A stretch of DNA of 64,000 bases from positions 2,783,001-2,847,000 of the forward strand of contig NZ_CP121445.1 of the NCBI RefSeq assembly GCF_029689925.1, read 5' to 3'. Below, one piece after another: positions 36,417 to 47,203 of the stretch. Source of the DNA: Anaerocolumna sp. AGMB13025 (GTDB taxonomy: Bacteria; Bacillota; Clostridia; Lachnospirales; Lachnospiraceae). Position 1 is the stretch's first letter. Each line of letters starts with the position of its first letter. Position numbers and translations under genes: made by a program. The notes below the pieces were generated by a model that did no database searches, had not been told where the DNA came from, and was given only the letters and a program-made list of their open reading frames with translations.

Positions 36417-37430
36417 ATGGCAGTAAAAGTGGCAATTAATGGTTTTGGACGTATCGGACGTCTTGCATTCAGACAAATGTTTGGTGCGCAGGGATATGAA
36501 GTCGTTGCAATTAATGATTTAACAAATCCTAAAATGCTTGCTCATTTATTGAAATATGATTCAGCACAAGGTAGATATGCAAAGGGTGATACAGTAGTAG
36601 CGAAAGAAGATTCCATCGTTGTTGACGGTAAAGAAATTAAAATCTATGCTCAAAGAGATCCTAAAGATCTTCCTTGGGGAGAACTTGGAGTAGACGTAGT
36701 ACTTGAATGTACTGGTTTCTTCGTTTCTAAAGCAAAATCTCAGGCTCATATCGATGCAGGTGCTAAGAAAGTAGTTATCTCCGCTCCAGCAGGCGATGAT
36801 CTTCCTACCATCGTTTACAGCGTTAATGAAAAAACATTAAAAGCTGATGATACAATTATTTCAGCAGCATCTTGTACAACTAACTGTTTAGCTCCTATGG
36901 CTGACACTTTAAATAAATTAGCACCTGTAGCAAAAGGCTTCATGACTACAATCCATGCTTATACTGGTGATCAGATGACTCTTGACGGACCTCATCCTAA
37001 GGGAGATTTAAGAAGAGCTCGTGCAGCAGCTGTTAATATCGTTCCTAACTCAACTGGTGCAGCAAAAGCAATCGGTCTTGTAGTTCCTGAATTAGCAGGT
37101 AAATTAGACGGTTCCGCACAGAGAGTTCCTGTACCTACTGGTTCTACTACTGAATTAGTAGCAGTTGTTAACGGCGTTGTAACAAAAGCAGACGTTAACG
37201 CAGCTATGAAAGCAGCAGAATCTCCTTCTTTTGGTTATACAGAAGAAGAATTAGTATCTTCTGATATTATCGGAATTACTCAAGGTTCTTTATTTGATGC
37301 AACTCAGACTAAAGTTACAGATCTTGGTAACGGACAAACTTTAGTAAAAGTTGTTTCCTGGTATGATAACGAAAATTCTTACACAAGCCAGATGGTAAGA
37401 ACAATCAAATATTTTGCTGAATTAAACTAA
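36417..37430 (+). CDS. gap: glyceraldehyde-3-phosphate dehydrogenase
   Basis: A 337-residue glycolytic enzyme. It has the NAD-binding start INGFGRIGR, catalytic Cys in [12 protein letters not shown] (about 153), the phosphate-binding [10 protein letters not shown] region and the C-terminal [12 protein letters not shown]. It oxidises glyceraldehyde-3-phosphate to 1,3-bisphosphoglycerate with NAD. Codon use is strongly biased (GCA, GTA, ATC), as in highly expressed genes. It heads the block gap - pgk - tpiA - gpmI, but terminators between the genes suggest partly separate transcripts. Confidence 0.96.
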   Translation: MAVKVAINGFGRIGRLAFRQMFGAQGYEVVAINDLTNPKMLAHLLKYDSAQGRYAKGDTVVAKEDSIVVDGKEIKIYAQRDPKDLPWGELGVDVVLECTGFFVSKAKSQAHIDAGAKKVVISAPAGDDLPTIVYSVNEKTLKADDTIISAASCTTNCLAPMADTLNKLAPVAKGFMTTIHAYTGDQMTLDGPHPKGDLRRARAAAVNIVPNSTGAAKAIGLVVPELAGKLDGSAQRVPVPTGSTTELVAVVNGVVTKADVNAAMKAAESPSFGYTEEELVSSDIIGITQGSLFDATQTKVTDLGNGQTLVKVVSWYDNENSYTSQMVRTIKYFAELN

Positions 37431-37462
37431 TTCATAATTTATAATTTATATTGATCCTATAA

Positions 37463-37540
37463 TGGGTCCGGTCTTTGTAAATTAAGTCGAGGAACGTTTA
37501 CCGAACCCTCCTTGACTGATAACAAAGCCGGACTCATTTT
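37463..37540 (+). terminator. long hairpin terminator after gap
   Basis: GGGTCCGGTCTTTGT (37464-37478) pairs with ACAAAGCCGGACTC (about 37522-37535), with an inner AAGTCGAGG/CCTTGACT stem and a T-rich tail. Confidence 0.8.
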
Positions 37541-37741
37541 TAGTCCATATTAAAAAGTAAAGAAATAAGTAAGGACTGGACAGCATAGTACATCATTTAG
37601 TGACTAATTGTGATTAAATTATATATTATTAATGATTAGAAAATTCATGATTAATAGAAATGAAGGTCATTAAAGATTAACAATCATAAAGGTCCGGAGT
37701 GTCAGAAAAATAATTGTTAGAATATGAAAGGAGTCACAGAT

Positions 37742-38935
37742 ATGCTTAATAAGAAATCAGTAGATGATATTAATGTAAAAGGCAAAAGAGTTTTAGTAAG
37801 ATGTGATTTTAATGTTCCATTACAAGAAGGAAAGATTACCGATGAAAATCGTCTGGTTGCAGCACTTCCCACAATTAAAAAATTAATCGGAGATGGTGGA
37901 AAGGTTATACTTTGCTCCCACCTTGGTAAACCCAAGGGAGAACCAAAACCGGAATTATCTTTAGCACCTGTCGCTGTCAGATTAGCTGAATTACTTGGTC
38001 AGCCGGTTACTTTTGCAGCAGATGCCAATGTTGTTGGTGAGAATGCCAAAGCAGCAGTTGCCGCTATGAAAGAAGGGGATGTAGTTCTTCTTGAAAATAC
38101 CCGTTACAGAGCAGAAGAAACGAAGAATGTAGATGCTTTCAGTGAAGATCTCGCTTCTCTTTGCGACGTATTTGTAAATGATGCATTTGGTACCGCTCAC
38201 AGAGCACACTGCTCCAATGTAGGTATAACCAAATATGTCGATACTGCAGTAGTTGGTTACTTAATGCAGAAAGAAATTGATTTCCTTGGTAATGCAGTTG
38301 ATAATCCAGAGAGACCTTTCGTAGCTATTTTGGGCGGTTCCAAAGTATCCAGTAAGATTTCTGTTATCAATAACTTATTAGATAAAGTTGATACCTTAAT
38401 TATCGGCGGTGGTATGGCTTATACTTTCATGAAAGCCTTAGGTGAAGAAGTTGGTACTTCCCTTTTGGAAGCTGACTATCTTGAATATGCAAAAGAAATG
38501 ATGGATAAAGCAGAAAAGAAAGGTGTTAAATTATTAATTCCTATCGATACTGTTGTTGCAAAAGACTTCTCCAATGATGCAGAATTTAAAACAGTAGGTC
38601 GCGGAGAAATCGAAGCTGGCTGGCAGGGTCTTGATATTGGAGAAAAAACCCGTACATTATATGCAGATGCAATTAAAAGCGCTAAAACCGTTGTTTGGAA
38701 CGGACCTATGGGAGTTTTTGAATTCTCTAACTTCGCAAATGGTACTATTGCAGTAGCAAAAGCATTAGCAGAAATCGATGCAACCACTATTATTGGTGGT
38801 GGTGATTCCGCGGCAGCGGTTAACATCTTAGGATTCGGCGATAAGATGACTCATATTTCAACCGGTGGCGGAGCTTCTCTTGAATTCTTAGAAGGAAAAG
38901 AACTTCCCGGTGTGGCAGCAGCCAACGATAAATAA
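37742..38935 (+). CDS. pgk: phosphoglycerate kinase
   Basis: The start is at 37742 with AAAGGAG upstream; the extra Met at 37724 overlaps the ribosome site. The 397-residue enzyme has the substrate motif [16 protein letters not shown], the hinge GGSKVSSKI and the nucleotide-binding GGGDSAAA, followed by the C-terminal [14 protein letters not shown]. It makes ATP and 3-phosphoglycerate from 1,3-bisphosphoglycerate. Complete and of usual length. Confidence 0.96.
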   Translation: MLNKKSVDDINVKGKRVLVRCDFNVPLQEGKITDENRLVAALPTIKKLIGDGGKVILCSHLGKPKGEPKPELSLAPVAVRLAELLGQPVTFAADANVVGENAKAAVAAMKEGDVVLLENTRYRAEETKNVDAFSEDLASLCDVFVNDAFGTAHRAHCSNVGITKYVDTAVVGYLMQKEIDFLGNAVDNPERPFVAILGGSKVSSKISVINNLLDKVDTLIIGGGMAYTFMKALGEEVGTSLLEADYLEYAKEMMDKAEKKGVKLLIPIDTVVAKDFSNDAEFKTVGRGEIEAGWQGLDIGEKTRTLYADAIKSAKTVVWNGPMGVFEFSNFANGTIAVAKALAEIDATTIIGGGDSAAAVNILGFGDKMTHISTGGGASLEFLEGKELPGVAAANDK

Positions 38936-38956
38936 TATAAGAAGCCACTAATTTTC

Positions 38957-38994
38957 AGGGACAGGTAACTGTTTAACAACTTACCGTCCCTTTC
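38957..38994 (+). terminator. hairpin after pgk
   Basis: AGGGAC-A-GGTAA (38957-38968) pairs with TTACC-GTCCCT (38981-38991), then TTT. Could attenuate rather than fully stop, since tpiA follows at 39071. Confidence 0.7.
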
Positions 38995-39070
38995 TGAATG
39001 AATATACGGCAGATTTCCTATCATTAAATTGACCAAATTGAAAGCTGCCTGACTATAAAGGAGAAATATT

Positions 39071-39817
39071 ATGCGTAAGAAGATTATTGCTGGTAACTGG
39101 AAAATGAATAAAACTCCCAGCGAGACAGTAACATTGATTAATGAGTTAAAACCTTTGGTAGTTACCGAAGATGCAGATGTAGTATTCTGTGTACCAGCTA
39201 TCTCCCTGACAACTGCGATTGAAGCAGCGAAGGGTTCTAATATTTTGATCGGTGCAGAAAATATGTATTATGAAGAAAGCGGTGCCTTTACAGGTGAAAT
39301 CGCTCCTAACATGCTTACCGATATTGGGGTTAAATATGTTATTATCGGACATTCCGAAAGAAGAGAATATTTTGCAGAAACAGATGTAACTGTGAATAAA
39401 AAAGTATTAAAAGCTTTTGAACACGGTATTACTCCAATTGTCTGCTGTGGTGAATCCCTTACTCAGAGAGAGCAGGGTGTTACTATTGATTTTATCCGTC
39501 AGCAGATTAAAATTGCATTCTTAAATGTAACACCGGATCAGGCAAAAACAGCTGTAATCGCTTATGAACCAATCTGGGCAATCGGAACCGGAAAAGTTGC
39601 TACTACAGAACAGGCTCAGGAAGTATGCAAAGCAATCCGTGAATGCATCGCTGAAATTTATGATGCTGCAACAGCAGCAGCTATCCGTATCCAGTACGGC
39701 GGCAGTGTTACAGCAGCAAGTGCAGCCGAATTATTTTCACAGCCTGATATCGACGGCGGCTTAGTAGGCGGAGCAAGCTTAAAACCTGACTTTGGTAAAA
39801 TTGTTAACTATAAATAA
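39071..39817 (+). CDS. tpiA: triosephosphate isomerase
   Basis: A 248-residue TIM barrel. N-terminal GNWKMNKT holds the catalytic Lys, [10 protein letters not shown] (about 94-103) the catalytic His, [12 protein letters not shown] (about 163-174) the catalytic Glu and loop 6, and GGSV...GGLVGGASL the phosphate site. It interconverts dihydroxyacetone phosphate and glyceraldehyde-3-phosphate. AAGGAG precedes the ATG. Confidence 0.96.
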   Translation: MRKKIIAGNWKMNKTPSETVTLINELKPLVVTEDADVVFCVPAISLTTAIEAAKGSNILIGAENMYYEESGAFTGEIAPNMLTDIGVKYVIIGHSERREYFAETDVTVNKKVLKAFEHGITPIVCCGESLTQREQGVTIDFIRQQIKIAFLNVTPDQAKTAVIAYEPIWAIGTGKVATTEQAQEVCKAIRECIAEIYDAATAAAIRIQYGGSVTAASAAELFSQPDIDGGLVGGASLKPDFGKIVNYK

Positions 39818-39918
39818 TATTGTTGGTAATGTACACTGGATTTGATTGCTTTCCAGGTTAAAAAAGGGCAGTCTCAAGAGTGGCAGAATTCCACCAATTA
39901 TTTAATGGATATTAACAT

Positions 39919-39946
39919 CTTAGATAAGGTGCATAACCTTATTTAA
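39919..39946. promoter_or_regulatory. near-perfect palindrome upstream of gpmI
   Basis: CTTAGATAAGGT (39919-39930), a short centre and ACCTTATTTAAG (about 39935-39946): 11 of 12 positions pair. There is no T run, so an operator or mRNA hairpin is as likely as a terminator. Confidence 0.4.
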
Positions 39947-40012
39947 GATCTAGTAGTAATATAAGTATCATTTTATATTTTTCTACGCATTTCACATAAA
40001 GGAGTAAGCAGA

Positions 40013-41557
40013 ATGAGTAAAAAACCTACGGTATTAATGATATTAGACGGATATGGCTTAAATGAGAAAAAAGAAGGTAATGCAGTAAAACTGGCGAATA
40101 CCCCTGTTATGAATAAACTGATGGCGGAATATCCATTTGTAAAGGGAAATGCAAGCGGGATGGCAGTTGGACTTCCGGAAGGACAGATGGGTAATTCAGA
40201 AGTCGGACATCTTAATATGGGAGCCGGACGTATTATTTATCAGGAATTAACCAGAATCACAAAAGAAATTCAGGATGGTGATTTCTTTAAAAACGAAGCC
40301 CTGTTAAAGGCAATGGAAAATTGCAAAAAGAATGGTTCCGATTTACACCTTTTCGGTCTGCTATCTGACGGTGGTGTTCATAGTCATATTACACACCTCT
40401 ATGGTCTATTAGAACTGGCCAAGAGAGAGGGTGTTAGTAATGTATATGTACATGCTTTCTTAGACGGCAGAGATACTGCACCTACTTCCGGTAAAGGCTT
40501 TGCAGAAGCATTAACGAATAAAATGGAAGAACTTGGTGTTGGTGAAATTGCAACAGTTATGGGACGTTATTATGTAATGGATCGTGACAACAGATGGGAC
40601 AGAGTTGAAAAAGCATACCGCGCTATGGTATGTGGCGAAGGCGATACTGCAGATAATGGTGTTGAGGCAATTAAGAATTCCTATGATTCCAGTGTAAACG
40701 ATGAATTTGTAGTGCCTACTGTAATTAGAAAAGATGGTAAACCGGTAGCAACCATTAAAGATAATGATTCTGTTATCTTCTTTAACTTTAGACCTGATCG
40801 CGCAAGAGAGATAACAAGAGCTTTCTGTGATGATGATTTTACAGGCTTTAAGAGAGATAAGGGCAGAATGCCATTAACTTATGTATGCTTCTCCGAATAT
40901 GATGTTACAATACCAAATAAAATAGTAGCCTTCCATAAGATTTCCATCGATAATACCTTTGGACAATTTTTAGCAGAACATAATCTCAAACAGTTAAGAC
41001 TTGCTGAAACAGAAAAATATGCTCATGTTACTTTCTTTTTCAATGGCGGTGTAGAAGTTCCAAACGAAGGGGAAGAACGAATACTGGTTAATTCACCTAA
41101 GGTTGCTACCTATGATTTACAGCCCGAAATGAGTGCATTCGATGTAGCTAAGAATCTGGTAGAAGCCATTCAATCTTTAAAATATGATGTTATCATCGTA
41201 AACTTTGCTAACCCTGACATGGTTGGTCATACTGGAATCCAGGATGCTGCAGTTAAAGCAGTGGAAGCAGTTGATAAATGTGTGGAGATGGCATATGAGG
41301 CATTATTATCAGTGGATGGCCAGATGTTTATCTGTGCAGATCACGGTAATGTAGAACAGCTCATTGATTACACCACTGGGGAACCTTTCACAGCCCATAC
41401 AATTAATGAAGTACCTTTTATTTTAGTAAATTATGATAAAGAGTATACCTTAAAAGAAGGCGGTTGTCTGGCGGATATTGCACCAACTATGATTGAGATG
41501 ATGGGACTGAAACAACCAAAAGACATGACCGGAAAATCCTTACTGATTAAGAAATAA
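40013..41557 (+). CDS. gpmI: cofactor-independent phosphoglycerate mutase
   Basis: A 514-residue alkaline-phosphatase-superfamily enzyme. It has the metal-binding start LMILDGYGLNEKKEGNA, the phosphorylated Ser in GQMGNSEVGHLNMGAG (about 62), substrate residues DGRDTAP and GRYYVMDRDNRWDR, and the second metal site VNFANPDMVGHTG...ADHGNVEQ. It converts 3- to 2-phosphoglycerate with Mn. AAGGAG precedes the ATG. Spore formers use this Mn/pH-sensitive form to hold 3-phosphoglycerate in spores (family knowledge). Confidence 0.96.
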   Translation: MSKKPTVLMILDGYGLNEKKEGNAVKLANTPVMNKLMAEYPFVKGNASGMAVGLPEGQMGNSEVGHLNMGAGRIIYQELTRITKEIQDGDFFKNEALLKAMENCKKNGSDLHLFGLLSDGGVHSHITHLYGLLELAKREGVSNVYVHAFLDGRDTAPTSGKGFAEALTNKMEELGVGEIATVMGRYYVMDRDNRWDRVEKAYRAMVCGEGDTADNGVEAIKNSYDSSVNDEFVVPTVIRKDGKPVATIKDNDSVIFFNFRPDRAREITRAFCDDDFTGFKRDKGRMPLTYVCFSEYDVTIPNKIVAFHKISIDNTFGQFLAEHNLKQLRLAETEKYAHVTFFFNGGVEVPNEGEERILVNSPKVATYDLQPEMSAFDVAKNLVEAIQSLKYDVIIVNFANPDMVGHTGIQDAAVKAVEAVDKCVEMAYEALLSVDGQMFICADHGNVEQLIDYTTGEPFTAHTINEVPFILVNYDKEYTLKEGGCLADIAPTMIEMMGLKQPKDMTGKSLLIKK

Positions 41558-41667
41558 TCGATGTCCAATATCCATCCTGCCGGATAGCGGATATCTTGTA
41601 CAAAAAATAGTTGAAATCTGTAATATTGTATGTTAGAATTAACATTGAAGCTTTAGGAGGTGCAGTG

Positions 41668-41904
41668 ATGGAGATTTTAAAGACAATCGTAACAATCATA
41701 TATGTTATCATTTGTATCGCGTTAGTGGTTGTTGTATTAATGCAGGAAGGCAAATCAGCAGGTTTATCAGGCTCAATCAATGGTGTTGCCGATACCTATT
41801 GGGGTAAGAATAGAGGACGTTCCATGGAGGGCGCTTTGGAGAAATTTACAAAGGGTCTTGCGGTAGGTTTTATTATTCTTTCCGTAGTACTTAACTTATT
41901 GTAG
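41668..41904 (+). CDS. secG: preprotein translocase subunit SecG
   Basis: The start is at 41668 behind AGGAGG (41655-41660); longer in-frame extension lacks a ribosome site. The 78-residue protein has two membrane helices and the SecG signature VVVLMQEGKSAGLSGSI, followed by GKNRGRSMEGALEK. It assists SecYE-dependent protein export. The place between gpmI and rnr is common in clostridia. Confidence 0.93.
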   Translation: MEILKTIVTIIYVIICIALVVVVLMQEGKSAGLSGSINGVADTYWGKNRGRSMEGALEKFTKGLAVGFIILSVVLNLL

Positions 41905-41916
41905 CATAATTTTAAT

Positions 41917-41949
41917 GAAAGCATTCTGTCTTGACAGAATGCTTTTTTT
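41917..41949 (+). terminator. secG terminator
   Basis: AAAGCATTCTGTC (41918-41930) pairs with GACAGAATGCTTT (41933-41945), then a T run. Confidence 0.92.
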
Positions 41950-42207
41950 GTGCTTTTTAGGTTATTTCTAACTAAAACGGGAATCATAATAATGATTCAT
42001 TTCTACTAAAATGGAATTATATAATATTGATTCAGTTAATTAGGATTATTTACTACATTATCATCTATATATTTATTTGGGAGGGCAATCGGATATTTTG
42101 TTAGAAAGCAAGTATTTTGAAAATGTATTTTGAATTTTGAGAACATCCAAGTATTTAGACGAAGTATTTTTCTACTATATGCTGTCAAGCATTTTTCTGC
42201 TTTATCC

Positions 42208-42236
42208 TTGACAAATATAAAAAAATTGCATATACT
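42208..42236 (+). promoter_or_regulatory. sigma-A promoter of the metG leader
   Basis: TTGACA (42208-42213), 17 bases, TATACT (42231-42236): eleven of twelve consensus positions. Confidence 0.85.
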
Positions 42237-42310
42237 ATGAAAAAATAAATGCTATGAAAAAATAAATCTATGAAAAAAAATAGGTGATATGAAAAAATAA
42301 ATGCTATGAA
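42237..42310 (+). repeat. tandem ATGAAAAAATAA mini-ORF repeats at the metG transcript start
   Basis: ATG AAA AAA TAA (Met-Lys-Lys-stop) occurs at 42237, 42254 and 42289, with a variant ATG AAA AAA AAT AGG TGA at 42270. The spacing is 16-19 bases. None has a ribosome site. They lie between the promoter and the T-box stem I. Confidence 0.75.
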
Positions 42311-42329
42311 GAGAAGAGTAATCATTTAT

Positions 42330-42563
42330 TAAACTCACAGAGAGCTCTGCAGGCTGAGAAAGAGCAGTGGTATAATTGATGAAACAAGCCTTGGAGCTGC
42401 ATACGGATCTTATTCAAATAAGTGATGCTATGCCGTTAGTCTACGTTACAGGACTAGAGTATTGATGTACTCGATGAGATTAATATGGTGACATATTAAT
42501 AAAATAGGGTGGTACCGCGAATCTTTCGCCCCTACAGATAATATTGTAGGAGGTGTTTTTTTT
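42330..42563 (+). promoter_or_regulatory. T-box riboswitch with AUG (Met) specifier
   Basis: The conserved T-box AGGGTGGTACCGCG is at 42506-42519. It is followed by a terminator hairpin, CCCCTACA with TGTAGGAGG (about 42529-42552), and T8. Stem I begins near AGAGAGCTCTGCAGGCTGAG (42340s), and the specifier loop has ATG-A at 42379-42382. The UGGU of the antiterminator bulge matches the discriminator A of a Met tRNA. Uncharged tRNA-Met would favour read-through into metG. Confidence 0.93.
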
Positions 42564-42814
42564 ATGTTTTTTAACTTGTTTCGGAACTATAATAAATAAG
42601 ATGGAGTGGGTGTTCATTCATTCTCCTGCTATTAAAGACCATTTACGACGGCAGCCTGGGCTCATGTATGAATTAAAAATATTGAAAGGGTCACATAACG
42701 ATTCTTTAAAAGGTTAAAAGTAAAAATTAGAATAGAAAGGACGCTGCACTAGGATTCTTCCACATTTATTCGGTGGTGGTATTGCATGTGATTTGCGGTA
42801 TAGAGGGTATAAAG

Positions 42815-44857
42815 ATGAATGATAAAAGAATGAACAAAGAAAAAATAAATAAGGATATAGCGAAAAGCCAAAGACCAGAATTCCCAAAAAGAGCAGTGAT
42901 TACGGCAGGTATGCCTTATGGTAATAAAGAACTCCATTTTGGGCACATCGGAGGTGTTTTTGTACACGCGGATACCTTTGCGAGATTTTTACGGGATCGG
43001 ATTGGTGCGGAAAATGTAATATTTGTATCCGGTACAGACTGTTATGGTTCTCCAATTCTTGAAAGTTACAGAAAACTATCAGAGAATGGAGGAAGTGACA
43101 AACCAGCTGGTACCATAGAAGAATATGTCAGAGGCAACCATGAACTTCAGAAGGAGACCTTGGACGATTATGGAATCAGTCTTGATTTATACGGAGCTTC
43201 TGCCCTTGGCAGACCAGGTGAAATTCATAAGGAAGTTTCTAAAGAAATCTTTGAAACGTTATATGACAATGGGAATATCATACCAATGTCTACTCCCCAG
43301 TTTTTTGATCCGGATTTTCAGGTGTTTCTAAACGGGAGACAGGTTATTGGTCAGTGTCCCATCGAAGGCTGTTCCTCCGATAAGGCTTATGCAGATGAAT
43401 GTGCGTTAGGTCATCAATATATGCCAAGTGATTTAATTAATCCAAAAAGTACTCTGTCCGGCAAGACCCCGGAAGTAAGGGAGGTTGTTAACTGGTACTT
43501 TAAATTGGAAGAATGGCAGGAGATGTTAAAAGGCTGGCTTCAAAATCTGAAAGTGAATTCCAACACGCGAAAATATATTATTAATACCATTGAAGAATTC
43601 TTAAAGCCTCCCTATATCTATGTAAAAAAAGATCAATTGGAGGGAGTAACAGACCTCACTGACTTATTACCAAAACATACCATTATGGCAGAAGATACCA
43701 AAACTTCTGTAACTTTTGTTTTTGATAAATTAAGCGACAGGGATAAGGCAAGAGAAGTTTTTGGCAATAAAGGAATCCGTTTTCGAACTGGCAAAACCTT
43801 AGTACCCTTCCGTCTATCCGGCAATATTGAATGGGGAGTGGAAGTTCCTGAAAAAGATAATTTAAAGGATTTAACTTTTTGGGTATGGCCGGAATCCTTA
43901 TGGGCACCTATATCCTTTACCAGGGCATATCTAGAAGCTGCCGGAAAAGAAAGCGGTGACTGGACAAAGTGGTGGAATTCACAAGAAGCCAAGGTTTATC
44001 AGTTTATTGGAGAAGATAATATTTATTTCTATGGAATTGCTGAAATGGCTATGTTTGCAGCTCTTGAAAAAGATGGTGAGGAGGACCATAAGAGTATGGA
44101 TAAGCTTATTCTGCCTCACCTGATTGCCAATCGACATATATTATTTATGGATAAAAAAGCCAGCAGCAGTAACGAAATAAAGCCACCTATGGCAAAAGAA
44201 CTGCTTAAATTTTATACGCCGGAACAGTTAAGGATTCATTTCTTAAGCCTTGGTTTATCTACAAAGAGCGTGAGTTTTAGACCTCAGGTATATATGTCTG
44301 AAACAGAGAAAATTGGCGAGGACATTGTGCTAAAAGAAGGGAATCTGCTAACCAATGTATTTAACCGGTTAATCCGCTCCTGTTTTTACACCTCTCAAAG
44401 TTACTTTAATTCCACCATTCCAAAGGGAGAAGTAAGCCAGAAGATTGCAGCGGAATCAGAGGAAGCAGTACTTACTTTTGAACGGCATATGTATAATCAC
44501 GAATTCCACAGTCTGACCTATGTCCTTGATACCTTTATCCGTAATATGAATAAATATTGGGTGAACACGATGCGGACTGCCGAAACTACCGGTAATGAGG
44601 AACTTAGAAAACAGGTACTCATTGATTCCTTCCACGCAGTTAAAACTGCGGCTGCCTTGCTGCATCCTATAGCACCTTTTGGGTGTAATATGATAAGAGA
44701 ATATCTAAATGTGGATGAAAGACTGTGGAGCTGGGATTATATATTCTCACCAATATATGATATAATCAATAATTATGATAAGCATCAATTAAAGTTCCTA
44801 GAACCTAAGGTGGATTTCTTTAAAAAACATCCCAGTCAGTTGGAAGCAGCAGAATAA
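42815..44857 (+). CDS. metG: methionyl-tRNA synthetase (divergent type)
   Basis: The start is at 42815, with GAGGGT upstream. The 680-residue class I synthetase has the Met pattern ITAGMPYGNKELHFGHIGG, whose HFGHIGG replaces the usual HIGH, and the SGTDCYGSPI motif of MetRS. Its second catalytic signature is DKKASSSNEI (about 446), a weak KMSKS. A Cys-containing insertion lies at CPIEGCSSDKAYADECALGH (about 182-201). There is no C-terminal tRNA-binding EMAP domain. The AUG-specifier T-box upstream strongly supports methionine as the substrate. The deviations suggest a lineage-specific variant or a second MetRS. Confidence 0.85.
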   Translation: MNDKRMNKEKINKDIAKSQRPEFPKRAVITAGMPYGNKELHFGHIGGVFVHADTFARFLRDRIGAENVIFVSGTDCYGSPILESYRKLSENGGSDKPAGTIEEYVRGNHELQKETLDDYGISLDLYGASALGRPGEIHKEVSKEIFETLYDNGNIIPMSTPQFFDPDFQVFLNGRQVIGQCPIEGCSSDKAYADECALGHQYMPSDLINPKSTLSGKTPEVREVVNWYFKLEEWQEMLKGWLQNLKVNSNTRKYIINTIEEFLKPPYIYVKKDQLEGVTDLTDLLPKHTIMAEDTKTSVTFVFDKLSDRDKAREVFGNKGIRFRTGKTLVPFRLSGNIEWGVEVPEKDNLKDLTFWVWPESLWAPISFTRAYLEAAGKESGDWTKWWNSQEAKVYQFIGEDNIYFYGIAEMAMFAALEKDGEEDHKSMDKLILPHLIANRHILFMDKKASSSNEIKPPMAKELLKFYTPEQLRIHFLSLGLSTKSVSFRPQVYMSETEKIGEDIVLKEGNLLTNVFNRLIRSCFYTSQSYFNSTIPKGEVSQKIAAESEEAVLTFERHMYNHEFHSLTYVLDTFIRNMNKYWVNTMRTAETTGNEELRKQVLIDSFHAVKTAAALLHPIAPFGCNMIREYLNVDERLWSWDYIFSPIYDIINNYDKHQLKFLEPKVDFFKKHPSQLEAAE

Positions 44858-45038
44858 GATAAAAAGTAACCGCTTATTAAAATCACCATATCATCATAAG
44901 ATATTCGAATTTGCAGACACTATGTGCAGCCAATAAAAATTTTGTGTTAATTACAGGAGAATTATGGTATACTACAATATAAATGAAGCTTGAGTATCTA
45001 AACGTGAAATTGTTTGAGTGCAAAGTAGTGGAGGCAAA

Positions 45039-47183
45039 ATGGATAAAGTGATTTTGGACGAAAAGAAAAAGATTTTATTGGAATTTATAAATAGTAAAGA
45101 TTATCAGCCTATGAAGTTTAAAGAGATTGCCAGTGTATTACAGGTTCCCCGGGATGAAAAGCAGGATTTAAGAGAAGTATTAGAAGCTTTGCAAACGGAT
45201 GGAAAAATCGAAGCAGACACAAAGGGCAGGTATAAGATAGCAGATACTAATACCAGGACGGGGATATTTTCCGGAACTCAAAGAGGGTTTGGATTTGTTA
45301 TCATTGAGAGTGAGACAGAGGATATCTTTATTCCGGAAAGTGCCACAAAGGGAGCACTTCATAATGACAAGGTTATGGTGTCGATTAAAAATGAAGGTCG
45401 CGGAAAGAGAAGAGAAGGAGAGATTATCCGTATCCTTGAGAGAAACAGCAGTACGATTGTAGGTACATTTGAAAAAAGTAAGAATTATGGTTTTGTTGTT
45501 GCTGATAATCAGAAGTTTGGTAAAGATATCTTTATACCCAAGGAACACACAAAAGGTGCTGTTAACGGTCACAAGGTAGTTGTAAAAATAACGGATTACG
45601 GCAGTCAGGACCGAAATCCCGAAGGTAAAGTTATTGAAATACTGGGTCATATGAATGATCCGGGAGTGGATATTATATCTGTTATCATGGCATATAATCT
45701 GCCGGTAGAATTTCCGGAGGAAGTTATGAATCAGGTGGAAGCTGTTCAGGATGAAATCACGGAAAAAGATATGGCAGGCAGAAAAGATATCAGAAGTCTT
45801 CAGACAGTTACCATCGACGGAGAAGATGCCAAGGATTTGGACGATGCCATAACCCTGTCAAAAGACGGGGATATCTATCATTTGGGCGTTCATATAGCCG
45901 ATGTATCCAATTATGTTACAGAGAATTCTCCCCTTGATAAAGAAGCAGTCAAACGAGGAACCAGTGTTTATCTGGTGGACCGGGTTATCCCAATGCTGCC
46001 CCATAAATTATCTAACGGAATATGCTCCCTTAATGCAGGAACTGACCGACTTGCCCTAAGTTGTTTTATGGATATTGATGACAAAGGGACGGTAATCGGT
46101 CATGAAATAGCAGAAACAGTATTAAGAGTTGACCGGAGAATGACTTATACCAGTGTTAAGAAAATTTTAGAAGACCATGATGAAGCGGAAAGAAACGAAT
46201 ATAAAGAACTGGTTCCCATGTTTGAATTAATGTCAGAACTTGCGGATATTCTCAGGGAAAAAAGAAGAAAACGCGGCTCTATTGATTTTGATTTTCCAGA
46301 AAGTAAAATCAAGCTGGATGAGAATGGTCATCCCATTGAAATTAAGCCCTATGACAGGAATAAAGCAACCAAGATTATCGAAGATTTTATGTTAATTGCA
46401 AATGAAACCATTGCTGAAGATTACTTCTGGCAGGAAATACCTTTTGTTTACCGCAGTCATGATAACCCGGATGCTGAAAAAATCCAGCAACTAGGAATAT
46501 TTATTAATAACTTTGGTTACAGCATAAAAATCAGCCAGGATGATATTCACCCCAAAGAGCTCCAGAAGTTATTATTAAAAATAGATAATACTCCCGAAGA
46601 AGCTTTAATCAGCCGTTTAACCTTACGTTCCATGAAACGTGCCAGTTATACCTCTACAAGTGACGGACACTTTGGTCTAGCCACCAAATATTACTGTCAC
46701 TTTACTTCTCCAATCAGAAGATACCCAGATCTTCAGATCCACCGTATCATCAAAGAGAATCTGCGGGGAGGTTTAAGTGAAAAGCGGTATAACCATTATA
46801 GTAAAATACTTCCGGATATCGCCAGACAGGCAAGTATAACAGAACGCCGGGCAGATGATGCCGAACGTGATGTCGATAAATTGAAAAAAGTAGAATATAT
46901 GAGTGATCATATTGGGGAAATCTTTGAAGGTGTAATCTCTGGTATTACCAACTGGGGAATGTATGTGGAACTGCCAAACACCGTTGAAGGCATGGTCCGG
47001 GTATCAGAAATGCAGGATGATTATTATATCTATGATGAGGAACACTACGCCATGATAGGCGAACACACCAGAAAAACCTATAAGTTAGGGGAAAAGGTTC
47101 TGGTGGAAGTATTGGCAGCCGATAAGCTGCTTCGGACCATCGACTTTGCATTTGTGGATGAAGCGCCGGAAGAAGATCAGTAG
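45039..47183 (+). CDS. rnr: ribonuclease R
   Basis: The start is at 45039 with TGGAGG upstream. The 714-residue RNase R has an N-terminal winged-helix (about 1-70), two cold-shock/OB domains (about 75-220) and the RNB catalytic domain (about 245-570) with metal-binding Asp in [14 protein letters not shown]. The S1 domain (about 620-705) contains [20 protein letters not shown]. It degrades structured RNA 3' to 5' and works with tmRNA/SmpB in clearing stalled messages, which fits its neighbours smpB and ssrA. Confidence 0.95.
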   Translation: MDKVILDEKKKILLEFINSKDYQPMKFKEIASVLQVPRDEKQDLREVLEALQTDGKIEADTKGRYKIADTNTRTGIFSGTQRGFGFVIIESETEDIFIPESATKGALHNDKVMVSIKNEGRGKRREGEIIRILERNSSTIVGTFEKSKNYGFVVADNQKFGKDIFIPKEHTKGAVNGHKVVVKITDYGSQDRNPEGKVIEILGHMNDPGVDIISVIMAYNLPVEFPEEVMNQVEAVQDEITEKDMAGRKDIRSLQTVTIDGEDAKDLDDAITLSKDGDIYHLGVHIADVSNYVTENSPLDKEAVKRGTSVYLVDRVIPMLPHKLSNGICSLNAGTDRLALSCFMDIDDKGTVIGHEIAETVLRVDRRMTYTSVKKILEDHDEAERNEYKELVPMFELMSELADILREKRRKRGSIDFDFPESKIKLDENGHPIEIKPYDRNKATKIIEDFMLIANETIAEDYFWQEIPFVYRSHDNPDAEKIQQLGIFINNFGYSIKISQDDIHPKELQKLLLKIDNTPEEALISRLTLRSMKRASYTSTSDGHFGLATKYYCHFTSPIRRYPDLQIHRIIKENLRGGLSEKRYNHYSKILPDIARQASITERRADDAERDVDKLKKVEYMSDHIGEIFEGVISGITNWGMYVELPNTVEGMVRVSEMQDDYYIYDEEHYAMIGEHTRKTYKLGEKVLVEVLAADKLLRTIDFAFVDEAPEEDQ

Positions 47184-47203
47184 TTAAGGTTTTGGGAGGA
47201 ATT

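Larger units (their letters stand above)
41950..42814. other. 865-base region between secG and metG
   Basis: 41950-42207 is AT-rich with nothing recognised except an ATCATAATAATGAT palindrome near 41984. After it come a promoter (42208-42236), mini-ORF repeats (42237-42310) and the T-box leader (42330-42563). 42564-42814 holds no feature that can be supported and precedes the metG ribosome site. Confidence 0.6.

Noticed and set aside
42773..42814. Upstream extension of MetRS (MVVLHVICGIEGIK)
   Set aside because: No ribosome site at 42773; GAGGGT precedes ATG 42815, and the extension does not look like a synthetase start.
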